A stretch of 64,000 bases of DNA from Phycisphaerales bacterium (lineage in GTDB: Bacteria > Planctomycetota > Phycisphaerae > Phycisphaerales > JAGLTS01): positions 36,322 through 100,321 of the forward strand of contig JAGLTS010000049.1 in assembly GCA_023135165.1 (NCBI GenBank). The letters run 5' to 3'. Positions within the stretch are counted from its first letter, which is position 1. Each line of letters begins with the position of its first letter. Both the position numbers and the translations under genes were made by a program. Positions 52,599-60,637 of the stretch are shown one piece after another. Below the pieces are notes generated by a model, which had not been told where the DNA came from, did no database searches, and saw only the letters and a list, made by a program, of their open reading frames with translations.

Positions 52599-53069
52599 CT
52601 ACACCGGCTCCTTGGTCTTCTCAACCAGCGTGATGCCCTCGATCCGCAGCTTTTTGTCCACCGCTTTGGTCATGTCGTAGAGCGTCAAGGCGGCGATGCT
52701 CACCGCGGTGAGCGCTTCCATCTCCACACCTGTTTTCGCCGTCGTGGATGCCCATGCTTCGATCTTCACGCAGCCCTCACCCCGCACGAAGTCCACGCCC
52801 GCAGCGTCGAGCGGCAGCGGATGACAGAGCGGGATGAGCGCATCGCACCGTTTCGCCGCCATGATCCCTGCGATCCGCGCTGTCGCCAGCGCTTCACCTT
52901 TGGGGAGCGTCCCGGCGAAGATCGCATCGAGCGTCGTCTCCGCCGCGATGAATCGACCGGTCGCCACAGCCCGACGGCGCATCGGCGGCTTGTGCCCGAC
53001 ATCAACCATGCTCGCCTTGCCGTGCTCATCCACGTGCGACAGCTTGCCAGTGTCCGCGTTTATCTCCAT
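52599..53069 (-). CDS. moaC: Cyclic pyranopterin monophosphate synthase (molybdenum cofactor)
   Basis: A 156-residue enzyme turning the MoaA product into cyclic pyranopterin in molybdopterin synthesis. Motifs: MVDVGHKPPMRRRAVATGRF, AGIMAAKRCDALIPLCHPLPL, EAWASTTAKTGVEMEALTAVSIAALTLYDMTKAVDK. Length is normal. No other mo-genes are visible. It is 18 bp after the stop of the upstream gene and may be co-transcribed. Confidence 0.95.
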   Translation of the reverse strand: MEINADTGKLSHVDEHGKASMVDVGHKPPMRRRAVATGRFIAAETTLDAIFAGTLPKGEALATARIAGIMAAKRCDALIPLCHPLPLDAAGVDFVRGEGCVKIEAWASTTAKTGVEMEALTAVSIAALTLYDMTKAVDKKLRIEGITLVEKTKEPV

Positions 53070-53087
53070 CGTGCGCCTCCCCGGTGA

Positions 53088-53804
53088 TTATCGCAGATCA
53101 TTTGGCTCGTGCGTCTCCTGCGCCTCCCATGCTGCAAGTTCCGGTGGAATCGCATCAGCGACGCGCACGAGCATCTCGGTCATCCTGGGCAGATGCGCAG
53201 CTTCGAACCTCCCACGTTCGATCACGATGAGCCTGCCCGCTGTCACCATCCACGACTGGCCCGGCTGGGCGTCGCGCAGGATGGCCTGGACGCTCTGCCC
53301 GAGCAGCAGTTGCGCGAACTCCGCGTCATCGGTCTTGATCCGCCAGCGCTGATTGAACTTCTCATCCTCGACCTGGACATCCCGCAGGCCGAACGCTGCG
53401 CCGAGTTTCGTGAAGACGTTTTCCGCTGAGAGTCGCACGATCGGCCAATGCGCGGGCATCGGCGCCGCGGCGATGCGGTGCAGGATGACCTGCGTCGTCT
53501 GGCCGGTGCTGATGACGTATCGGTGCTGGACAAGCTCGATGTCGCGATCATCGACGAGGCCGGCCCAGGCGTTTGTGATGTTGCGCGTGCCTCCGGACAG
53601 TCCCTTGATGGACCCGACCCAGTCAAGGCGAGGTGACTGCTCAGGATCGGTGATCGTCTCGAAGCCGGCATCGCGCATGGCTGCATCCATCTCCGCGCGA
53701 CGCTTCTCGGCTAATCGTTTCGACGCAACGACCGCGAGTGTCACAAGCACCGCTACGATGATCCCGACCGCGACGAGAATAAAGGGAAGTGGATGCGGCG
53801 GCAT
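53088..53804 (-). CDS. Membrane-anchored protein of unknown function
   Basis: A 238-residue protein from ATG 53804. One N-terminal transmembrane segment (FILVAVGIIVAVLVTLAVVAS) is followed by a helical KRLAEKRRAEMDAAMRDAGFE. The soluble part is beta-rich (RYVISTGQTTQVILHRI, WRIKTDDAEFAQLLLGQSVQAIL, GRLIVIERGRFEAAHLPRM). It resembles DUF3137-like planctomycete proteins, but I do not assign a family. Confidence 0.65.
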   Translation of the reverse strand: MPPHPLPFILVAVGIIVAVLVTLAVVASKRLAEKRRAEMDAAMRDAGFETITDPEQSPRLDWVGSIKGLSGGTRNITNAWAGLVDDRDIELVQHRYVISTGQTTQVILHRIAAAPMPAHWPIVRLSAENVFTKLGAAFGLRDVQVEDEKFNQRWRIKTDDAEFAQLLLGQSVQAILRDAQPGQSWMVTAGRLIVIERGRFEAAHLPRMTEMLVRVADAIPPELAAWEAQETHEPNDLR

Positions 53805-53888
53805 ACACGTGCTCCGTATGGGTGACAGGCCACCCAACCGCGCTGTCATCAGCCGGTGCAGTATAGGCGACTCCGTTCGGTCCGCGGG

Positions 53889-54827
53889 TCAGCGGGCAGT
53901 GCGTATCGCCCCGCCGCCGGGCACGGGCGGGTTCAGCCCCTCGGCCGTCCACAACACCGCGAACGGCCCACGCAGACGCGGCGGCAGCATCGCACGCAGC
54001 ATCACGCGCAGGAGCGGCCGACCGAAGTACACGCCGATCGCAAGCGGCACGATCGCAAAGAGCAACGCCATCGCGCTGAAGTATGGCCCGATCATCTCCA
54101 CCGCTTTCCCCATGACACCCCAGTATGAGTAGTAGCTGTACTCCCTCACGACAAAGAGAATTGTGAGTGCGCCGGTCGCCACCGCGGTGACCAGAAGCAC
54201 CCAATTCCGTCGCAGATGCAGCATCGCAGCAGACCAGAGGATGCCTGCGGGGATGGCAATCGCCAGCACCCATCCCAGGCCGAACAGCGCGGACCAATCG
54301 GCGATCTCCGTCCAGCCGCCCATTTCCGCGAGAAGTTCCGGCCTGTTCTGCGCTCGCCACCAAGTGATATTCAGTTCTCCATCGTAGCTGGGAGACGGGC
54401 TCTGTGTCGGCGGTAGATCTGCCTGCCAGGCCGTCTGACGCTGCTCAAGTTCAAACCCGAGTGGCCAGGCCGCTGAGTATGCGATCGAGTCGATGGCTGT
54501 CGACAGCATGAGCGACACGATCAGAAACGACGCTAGAAGCGAGACGAGCCACGCTGCCGCGAGCAATGCCCCCCATCGCTGCGCCCACACGCCCAGGATC
54601 GGATACTCCTGCAGCGATGCGACGGTCGCGCACTCCGGGCAACGCACGATGAGCATCTGATAGTGTGATTCGCGAACAACCGACTGTCCCGTCAGGTTGT
54701 ACCCGCATTTGATGCACAGCCGATCGCCGATGAGCGTTGAGACACGTTCATCCGGGCGAGCCGGCTCACCTTCCGGCGGTGATGACGAGGGGTGGGGGGG
54801 CGGCTGTGGCGGCAGTTCGGTTGTCAT
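53889..54827 (-). CDS. Zinc-ribbon multi-pass membrane protein
   Basis: A 312-residue protein. ATG 54827 overlaps the upstream stop (ATGA), so the longer frame to 55007 is rejected. The Pro-rich N-terminus leads to LCIKCGYNLTG and RCPECATV, a Cys4 zinc ribbon typical of Phycisphaerae membrane proteins. Four or five membrane segments follow (LLAAAWLVSLLASFLIVSLML, LGWVLAIAIPAGILWSAAML, LLVTAVATGALTILFVV, ALLFAIVPLAIGVYFG). Function unknown. It is coupled with the next gene upstream, which has the same design. Confidence 0.7.
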   Translation of the reverse strand: MTTELPPQPPPHPSSSPPEGEPARPDERVSTLIGDRLCIKCGYNLTGQSVVRESHYQMLIVRCPECATVASLQEYPILGVWAQRWGALLAAAWLVSLLASFLIVSLMLSTAIDSIAYSAAWPLGFELEQRQTAWQADLPPTQSPSPSYDGELNITWWRAQNRPELLAEMGGWTEIADWSALFGLGWVLAIAIPAGILWSAAMLHLRRNWVLLVTAVATGALTILFVVREYSYYSYWGVMGKAVEMIGPYFSAMALLFAIVPLAIGVYFGRPLLRVMLRAMLPPRLRGPFAVLWTAEGLNPPVPGGGAIRTAR

Positions 54828-55501
54828 CTTCCAAGTCTCTGTTTGCGAAGGCGAGTACGGCGTTTGCACCAAAGGATCGACCGATGCTGGACATAGACGA
54901 GCAGGATCATCTTGCCCAGCAGGATTCCCGTGAGCGATACGGCGAGCATCACGCCAAAGGCGGCGAGTTGGCTGCCCGCATCCGCGAACCGCACATCTGA
55001 TCGCCATGGCGCTTCTGCGCTGTTCGGGATGAGGTGCTTGATACTCGGGACGACGATCGGATCAAGAGAGATCAGGATCACGATGAGCAGCACCCATGCG
55101 ACCCATTGCATGCCGTACTTCCAGTGGGGGAACGCGACCGTGAGCCAGATACCTGTCAGCAGCGGAATGATCAGCCCTGATCCGACGAGCACGAATGGGT
55201 CCGCGTGGAGAAGGTAGGCGATCGGCTGGCTGTAGCTGATGTAGTCGAGCAGAAACTCGGCTCCGCTCCAGTTGGCCAAGGCGAGAAGCAGCAGGCACAG
55301 CAGTTGTATGGTGAGCACGCGCAGCGACACGCGCAAGCGAAGCTCGCGGCGGCGCAGTCGCAGGATCGGGTGCAGCTGGCGCACACACGCATAGCCGCAG
55401 TCCGGGCAGATGACGATCGGCAGGTGATAGTACGGATCGCGCAGCGGACGACAGCGCCCCAGATCCCGACCACACTGCATGCACACGTGAGCAATCGCCA
55501 T
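54824..55501 (-). CDS. Zinc-ribbon multi-pass membrane protein, paired
   Basis: A 225-residue protein from ATG 55501. The N-terminus is a zinc ribbon (HVCMQCGRDLG and VICPDCGYACV). Four membrane segments follow (LLCLLLLALANWSGAEFLL, LVGSGLIIPLLTGIWLTVAF, WVAWVLLIVILISL, LAAFGVMLAVSLTGILLGKMIL). It shares its layout with the downstream gene and overlaps it by four bases. It may be a duplicated pair. Function unknown. Confidence 0.7.
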   Translation of the reverse strand: MAIAHVCMQCGRDLGRCRPLRDPYYHLPIVICPDCGYACVRQLHPILRLRRRELRLRVSLRVLTIQLLCLLLLALANWSGAEFLLDYISYSQPIAYLLHADPFVLVGSGLIIPLLTGIWLTVAFPHWKYGMQWVAWVLLIVILISLDPIVVPSIKHLIPNSAEAPWRSDVRFADAGSQLAAFGVMLAVSLTGILLGKMILLVYVQHRSILWCKRRTRLRKQRLGR

Positions 55502-55540
55502 GGCTGTCCCGGATATCACGATAGCGGATCGACGCGGACG

Positions 55541-56665
55541 CTACTTGTCCTCACTGCACACACGACGCATCATCTCAAGTACGTCGTGTCTGAGCCCGTG
55601 CCGCGCTGCGAGATCCGGCGCAGTCGTGATCCACGCTTCCGCCTCTGCCAGGTACTCTCCAAGCTCATCGCGGAGTCGTGCGCGTTCCAGCGTCGTCGTT
55701 GCCTCCTCGTATTGCACAAGGAGCAGGTAGAAGTCACCGAGCAGGCAGACGACCTCGCGCTCGGTCCGCGTAACCGTGTCGGCCCATTCGGTCATGATGC
55801 GCTCGCCGATCTCAAACGACCACAGACAGGCATCCAGTCCCAACGCTCTCTCAAGCTCCGTGAATGTCGCCGCCGTGCCAACGTCGAGTCCGTGCTCCAG
55901 AAGAGTCGCAGGGGTAATCACGGGAAGGACGAGATCGGAGCTGAATCGTGCAGCGACGCCCTCACCAAACATCTCGTCGCGCCACACAAAGCCCATGTCA
56001 GCAGGCGTGGCCGATGGCCCGATTTCTATGCCCGCGAACCGAAGTAGCGATTCCTGCGGGCGGTTCGTGAGAGCTGCGAATCTGCACACTGCCTCGATGT
56101 TTGCTCTTACTCTCGCATCGTTTGGGGAACACCCCACCGCCCAAATAGATACGATCATCCCGAAACGACCATCCGGCTCGAACAGAACATCGTCACAGGC
56201 CAACGCCGCCATCCCCCCCGCACCATACGTGTGTCGAACCCAGGATACGATCCGGCATTGGTCAGCGTACTCCTGAAAGAGTTCGGCAATCCTCACTGCG
56301 TCCCACGGATCACCCTCGCCAGCAGCGATCCAGTGAAGTACGACGATGGGGTGTTCAGCAAGGCCGATGGCTTCGTCCAGAGCCCTCCTCAGTGGAACCT
56401 CACCGATCTCAAAGCCCACGCGTCCGGACAGCGGCACGAGTACCGCCACCGAAGGCGCGCGCGGCGCCTTGGCACGGGCCGTGTCTGCATGGCGCTGAGA
56501 CGTCAGTGGTGCTGTGCAACTGACACCGGTCGCGCCGAAGAACACCGCACCCACGGCGATCACGACCACAAAGAAGCAGCGATGTAGGCCACGTGCCCTG
56601 CGACGTCGCCGCACCGCCAACGATACCGCTGCATCAATGTGCGTTCGCGGACTGATCCAAATCAT
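55541..56665 (-). CDS. ClpP/NfeD-like serine-protease-fold lipoprotein, active site degenerate
   Basis: A 374-residue protein from ATG 56665 with AGGAG seven bases upstream. The leader (HRCFFVVVIAVGAVFFGATGVSC) has a lipobox-like Cys. Residues about 70-190 look like the ClpP/crotonase fold of NfeD/SppA: VAVLVPLSGRVGFEIGEVPLRRALDEAI, IVSWVRHTYGAGGMAALACDDVLFEP. In active NfeD-type enzymes the ISAG step holds the nucleophile Ser; here it is YGAGG, so the Ser is replaced by Gly. The rest is helical. A pseudo-enzyme or a distant relative. Confidence 0.6.
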   Translation of the reverse strand: MIWISPRTHIDAAVSLAVRRRRRARGLHRCFFVVVIAVGAVFFGATGVSCTAPLTSQRHADTARAKAPRAPSVAVLVPLSGRVGFEIGEVPLRRALDEAIGLAEHPIVVLHWIAAGEGDPWDAVRIAELFQEYADQCRIVSWVRHTYGAGGMAALACDDVLFEPDGRFGMIVSIWAVGCSPNDARVRANIEAVCRFAALTNRPQESLLRFAGIEIGPSATPADMGFVWRDEMFGEGVAARFSSDLVLPVITPATLLEHGLDVGTAATFTELERALGLDACLWSFEIGERIMTEWADTVTRTEREVVCLLGDFYLLLVQYEEATTTLERARLRDELGEYLAEAEAWITTAPDLAARHGLRHDVLEMMRRVCSEDK

Positions 56666-56853
56666 GGCGGATCTCCTTCTGTCTACTGCTTCCCACACAG
56701 GTCAGGACAGACGTTCATGTTGATGCATGATGCGCCGCTCCGGCCCGAGAGTCCAGCGCCAAATGCGGAGTGGTGCAGCGAATCCGTGCTCACCTGTGTC
56801 CCGGCGATCAACATGCGGGGCGGTGTACGAACTTCGGCTGCACCCAGCGGTGC

Positions 56854-57870
56854 TTAGCGTCCGTGTGAGACATGGACGAGCCGGCGCAAGATGTCCAGTG
56901 CTGCGGATTCGGAGATCGCGCGCCGGGCCTTGTCCAGCCCATCCGCAAGGTCGTCCGCCACGCCGGCGAGCACGAGCGCCGCGGCAGCGTTCAGACATGC
57001 CATGTCGCGCTCGTGATCGAACCGGTCATCGCCTGAAAGGATGCCGTCGATCCGGCGCTTCGCATCGTCCAGATCGGTTGCCTGCAAATCCGCCAGCCCA
57101 TTGGTCGGCGGCGCGATGCCCAGCGCTGTCGGGTCGATCGTCTCCGATCGAAGATCACCGGCTTCAACATGCACGCAATGCGTAACCGCGGTCGTGGAGA
57201 GTTCATCAAGCCCGTCATCGGAGTGAACCACCATCGCGCGCTCCGCTCCGAGCCGGAGCAGCGCCTCAGCCATCGGCTGGGCCAGCTCGCGCTGATACAC
57301 GCCGATGAGTTGTCGTCGTGCGCCGGCTGGGTTCGTGAGCGGGCCGAGAATGTTGAACATCGTCTGAAAGCCGAGGCTCTTGCGAGGCCCGGCTGCGTAC
57401 TTCATCGCCGGGTGATGATGAATGGCGAACGAAAAGCAGATGCCCGCCTCTTCGAGGCATCGCGCCTGGACATCCGGCGGCGCATCGACGTTGACACCGA
57501 GCTGCATCAGGATCTCCGCCGACCCCCGTCCCGTGCGTGAGCGGTTGCCGTGCTTGGCGACCTTGGCCCCGGCCCCGGCAGCGATGATCGCAGCGGCGGT
57601 TGAGACGTTGAACGTCTTGGGCGCACCACCCGTCCCACACGTATCCACGACATTGCTCAGATGATGCGGCACCGCAGTGACATGGCTGCGCATGACCCGA
57701 GCCGCCCCGACGATCTCGTCGACGGTGACTCCGCGAAGCTGAATCAGGCTCAGCAGCCCGGCGATCTGCGCATCATCTGCCTCACCCGCCAGGATCGTCT
57801 CGAACGCATCGAACGCCTCCGGCTCGCTCAGCGTCCGTCCCGCAGCCAACATCGAAAGAGCTGTATGCAT
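56854..57870 (-). CDS. trpD: Anthranilate phosphoribosyltransferase
   Basis: A 338-residue tryptophan-pathway enzyme adding phosphoribose to anthranilate. The start is ATG 57870 (MHTALSMLAAGRTLSEPEA). Motifs: VVDTCGTGGAPKTFNVSTAAAI, VAKHGNRSRTGRGSAEILMQLGVN, FAIHHHPAMKYAAGPRKSLGFQTMFNILGPLTNPAGARRQLIGVY and VVHSDDGLDELST. The canonical CGTGGD has Ala for Asp (CGTGGA). The frame to 58083 is not needed. Divergent from the ABC-2 permease (160 bp). Confidence 0.95.
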   Translation of the reverse strand: MHTALSMLAAGRTLSEPEAFDAFETILAGEADDAQIAGLLSLIQLRGVTVDEIVGAARVMRSHVTAVPHHLSNVVDTCGTGGAPKTFNVSTAAAIIAAGAGAKVAKHGNRSRTGRGSAEILMQLGVNVDAPPDVQARCLEEAGICFSFAIHHHPAMKYAAGPRKSLGFQTMFNILGPLTNPAGARRQLIGVYQRELAQPMAEALLRLGAERAMVVHSDDGLDELSTTAVTHCVHVEAGDLRSETIDPTALGIAPPTNGLADLQATDLDDAKRRIDGILSGDDRFDHERDMACLNAAAALVLAGVADDLADGLDKARRAISESAALDILRRLVHVSHGR

Positions 57871-58030
57871 GGCTCCTGTATCGGATACAGGCGCCGAAAG
57901 GTCAAGGGAAATGCACCGTCCATGGTTCGCTGGCATCCCGTGCGGGGGCTGGACGCTGCTATCGGTGCCGGCCGTGCTCCGTCTCTGGTCCATTGGCCCA
58001 CGCCTATGCCGTCCGCTAGCATGACTTCCC

Positions 58031-59872
58031 ATGCCCGTCCTCCTGAATTGGCTGTTGCGTCTGGTCATCACCAACCCGATCACGGTGCGGCTGGTGCAGG
58101 GTGGGTCGCGCCGTGTTCGGCATCTTTACATCCGGTCGGGTTATCTCGCCGCCCTGATTCTCGTCCTGCTTTTCTCGCTTCTCGGCACGGCGACGGGCTC
58201 GGACCTGAGCTACCAGGATCTCGCAGCGGCTGGGGCACAGAGCTTCCAGTGGGTGAGCTATCTACAGGTTCTGTTGATCTGCCTGCTCACGCCGATTTTC
58301 ATGGCGGGGGCGATTGCGCAGGAGTCGAGTCCCCGAACGTGGGAGATCATGTTGACGACGCCTTTGGGCGCCGCGCAGATCGTATTCGGCAATCTCTTCG
58401 GCAGGCTGTTTTTCGTGATTGCCTTGCTCGCGTCGAGCTTGCCGTTGTTCGCGGTGACGCAGTACTTCGGCGGCGTGCCGGGGCGTTCCATCTTCCTCAG
58501 CTACGCCATTGCGGGCTGCTCGGCGCTGCTTGTCGGGTCGATCGCGGTGATGCTGAGCGTGACGCGGACGGGCGGCAGGCGGGCGGTCTTCATCTTCTAT
58601 GCCGGCGTCGTGATTTACATGGCTGTGACCTTCGCCTTCGACGCGGTCATCAACGTCATAGCGGGGACCAGCAACGTCACGTTCATGACCGCGCTGAATC
58701 CGTTCCTCGCCCTTCGCGTCCTGCTCCAACCCGCGAGCTACGCCGTCCCCGGCCCGGTGGAACTGGCAGCGATGTCGGGCCTGCGCCGCGCATGGTTCGG
58801 CTCGCCTGTGTGGACGTACTGCTGGCTCACGGGCGCTAGCAGCATCGTCTTGATGGTCTTCTCCGCGATCTCACTTCGTCTGATCGCATCGCGCACCGGT
58901 CAGGTGCCGTGGTACCGCCGGCTCTTCGGGTTGGGGAGTAAAGGCGGCCGAACGCGCCCGCCTCGCCGTGTCTGGAACAATCCGGTGGCGTGGCGCGAGG
59001 CGCACGCTCGCGGCAACACGCTGGCCAGTGCACTCGCACGATGGGGGTTTGTCGCTGTCGGCCTAGTGGCGGCTGCCGTCATGCTCTGGGCGTATCACAC
59101 AGGCGGGCTTGCGCACACACCTTTCCGTTACACGTTGCTGGCGGTCGCCGGTTCCGAGCTGACGATCGTCGTCCTCGCTACGCTGAACATGGCAGCCACC
59201 GCCGTCTCGCGCGAGCGGGAGGATGGCACGCTGGATCTGCTCTTGACGTCGTCGATCACGCCCAAGACGTACTTGGGCGGCAAGCTGCGTGGTTTGTTCA
59301 CGTACCTGCTTCCCATGACGCTTGTTCCGGTTGTCACGCTGATGCTCGCGGCGGGCTACGTCATCGCAGGCGGGCTGGGGCGCGTCGGCGGCGTAATGGT
59401 GCCGGCGAGCGTGGCCGGCGCGGGGACCGGTCCGGTGTGGGTCGTACTCCCCGAAGCTGTGGTTGTCGCGCCTCTCACGATTCCGCCTTTTGTCGCGTTG
59501 TGCGTCATGATTGGTTTGCAGTGGTCGCTCAAGAGCAAGGGCACGATCGGCTCGGTCGTCGCGACCGTCGCCGTCGTCTTTGTCGGTCTGGGCGTGCTCA
59601 GCCTCTGCGGCTTCCAGAGCGGCAAGGAGATTCCGATCATCGGCACGATCCTCGCCACGATCAGCCCGGCGACGATGATGTATGCCGTCGTCGATCCCAC
59701 TGTGGCTTTGTTCGAGACCGTCGAGTCCGGCGGCCTGGGCGCTGCGCGTGTGAATCTCGTCATCGGCGCAGCCATCAGCGCTGCCGGGTACGGTCTCGTC
59801 GTCTACGCGATGCGCGCGAACATGGTGCGCACGTTTGACATGACCGTTCGCAAGCTCACGGGTACGATGTAA
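58031..59872 (+). CDS. ABC-2 type transporter permease
   Basis: A 613-residue protein with roughly eleven membrane segments. Residues about 70-250 are a typical ABC-2 membrane domain (QVLLICLLTPIFMAGAIAQE, WEIMLTTPLGAAQIVFGNLFGRLFFVIALLASSLPLF). A second part (TAVSREREDGTLDLLLTSSITPKTYLGGKLRGLFTYLLPM) repeats the ABC-2 motif REREDGTLDLLL. No ATPase gene lies next to it, so its partner is outside or elsewhere. The N-terminal 35 residues are amphipathic. Confidence 0.82.
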   Translation: MPVLLNWLLRLVITNPITVRLVQGGSRRVRHLYIRSGYLAALILVLLFSLLGTATGSDLSYQDLAAAGAQSFQWVSYLQVLLICLLTPIFMAGAIAQESSPRTWEIMLTTPLGAAQIVFGNLFGRLFFVIALLASSLPLFAVTQYFGGVPGRSIFLSYAIAGCSALLVGSIAVMLSVTRTGGRRAVFIFYAGVVIYMAVTFAFDAVINVIAGTSNVTFMTALNPFLALRVLLQPASYAVPGPVELAAMSGLRRAWFGSPVWTYCWLTGASSIVLMVFSAISLRLIASRTGQVPWYRRLFGLGSKGGRTRPPRRVWNNPVAWREAHARGNTLASALARWGFVAVGLVAAAVMLWAYHTGGLAHTPFRYTLLAVAGSELTIVVLATLNMAATAVSREREDGTLDLLLTSSITPKTYLGGKLRGLFTYLLPMTLVPVVTLMLAAGYVIAGGLGRVGGVMVPASVAGAGTGPVWVVLPEAVVVAPLTIPPFVALCVMIGLQWSLKSKGTIGSVVATVAVVFVGLGVLSLCGFQSGKEIPIIGTILATISPATMMYAVVDPTVALFETVESGGLGAARVNLVIGAAISAAGYGLVVYAMRANMVRTFDMTVRKLTGTM

Positions 59873-59912
59873 TCGCTGCGCTCAAGGTCGTGGGGTGCGA
59901 AGCGAACGCTTG

Positions 59913-60176
59913 CTACCGACCCAGCGACCGTGTTGCCGTGCGGTACTGGCCGCGGGTCAGTTCGCGCACTTCGTACTCCTCCATCCGCACATCGATGTCG
60001 CGCAGGACATCGCGCAGAACCAAAGCACCCGTGTCCTTTTCAATCTTCTGTTTGTGCGTAAAGTACAGCCGGCCGGAGTTCGGGTCGGTGATCTCGAAGT
60101 ACCCCCTGCATCCCGTCGCGGCGAGCACGACGCCGAGCAGAAGCACGCTTATTGCTTTCTTCTTCAAACCGGTCAT
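59913..60176 (-). CDS. Small lipoprotein A (paralog pair)
   Basis: An 87-residue lipoprotein. The leader is MTGLKKKAISVLLLGVVLAATGC. The mature part is FEITDPNSGRLYFTHKQKIEKDTGALVLRDVLRD and EYEVRELTRGQYRTAT. It shares SGRxY(F/Y)T and the ExEExxK/TRxxYxxAx ending with the next gene, so the two are paralogs. The AGGATT before the start is weak. Function unknown; a small outer-envelope protein is likely. Confidence 0.72.
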   Translation of the reverse strand: MTGLKKKAISVLLLGVVLAATGCRGYFEITDPNSGRLYFTHKQKIEKDTGALVLRDVLRDIDVRMEEYEVRELTRGQYRTATRSLGR

Positions 60177-60272
60177 GTCAATACAATCCTGCGAGGGTCT
60201 CATGCTGCGTGGCCAACGTCACCGGGGCTGTCCAGCCCGGACGCGCTTCCGGCCCATGGCCGGGCTGCGCCG

Positions 60273-60563
60273 TTACTCGTTGATGCGCGTCACCGCTTGG
60301 TTGTACCGCACCTTGGAGATCTCCTCCACCTGTGCGTTCTCCTTGAGTAGCGTCACCTGCACTTTGCGGGAGCGATCGTAGAAGTGGATCTGCTGCGTGC
60401 GGCCAAGCGTCTCGATCTCATCGCTGAGCGTGTAGTACATTCGGCCGCTTGGAATGTGCGTGATAAGGCGAGGCCCGGGCGGAGCCTGACAGCCCGCGAG
60501 CACAGCAACGACCGTCACGACACCCATTCTCATCCACATCCGTGTGCGAATCGTCTTTCTCAT
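60273..60563 (-). CDS. Small lipoprotein B (paralog pair)
   Basis: A 96-residue lipoprotein from ATG 60563. The leader is WMRMGVVTVVAVLAGC. The mature part contains ITHIPSGRMYYTLSDEIETLGRTQQIHFYDRSRKVQVTLL and AQVEEISKVRYNQAV. It is paralogous to the 60176-59913 gene. It follows the SpoIIE phosphatase gene by 74 bp on the same strand. Confidence 0.7.
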   Translation of the reverse strand: MRKTIRTRMWMRMGVVTVVAVLAGCQAPPGPRLITHIPSGRMYYTLSDEIETLGRTQQIHFYDRSRKVQVTLLKENAQVEEISKVRYNQAVTRINE

Positions 60564-60637
60564 GCCGACCAGTCTACCGCCAACGACCCGGCGAGGCATC
60601 CCGCAGGCTCGCATGACGACGACGCAATGGGCCTCGT

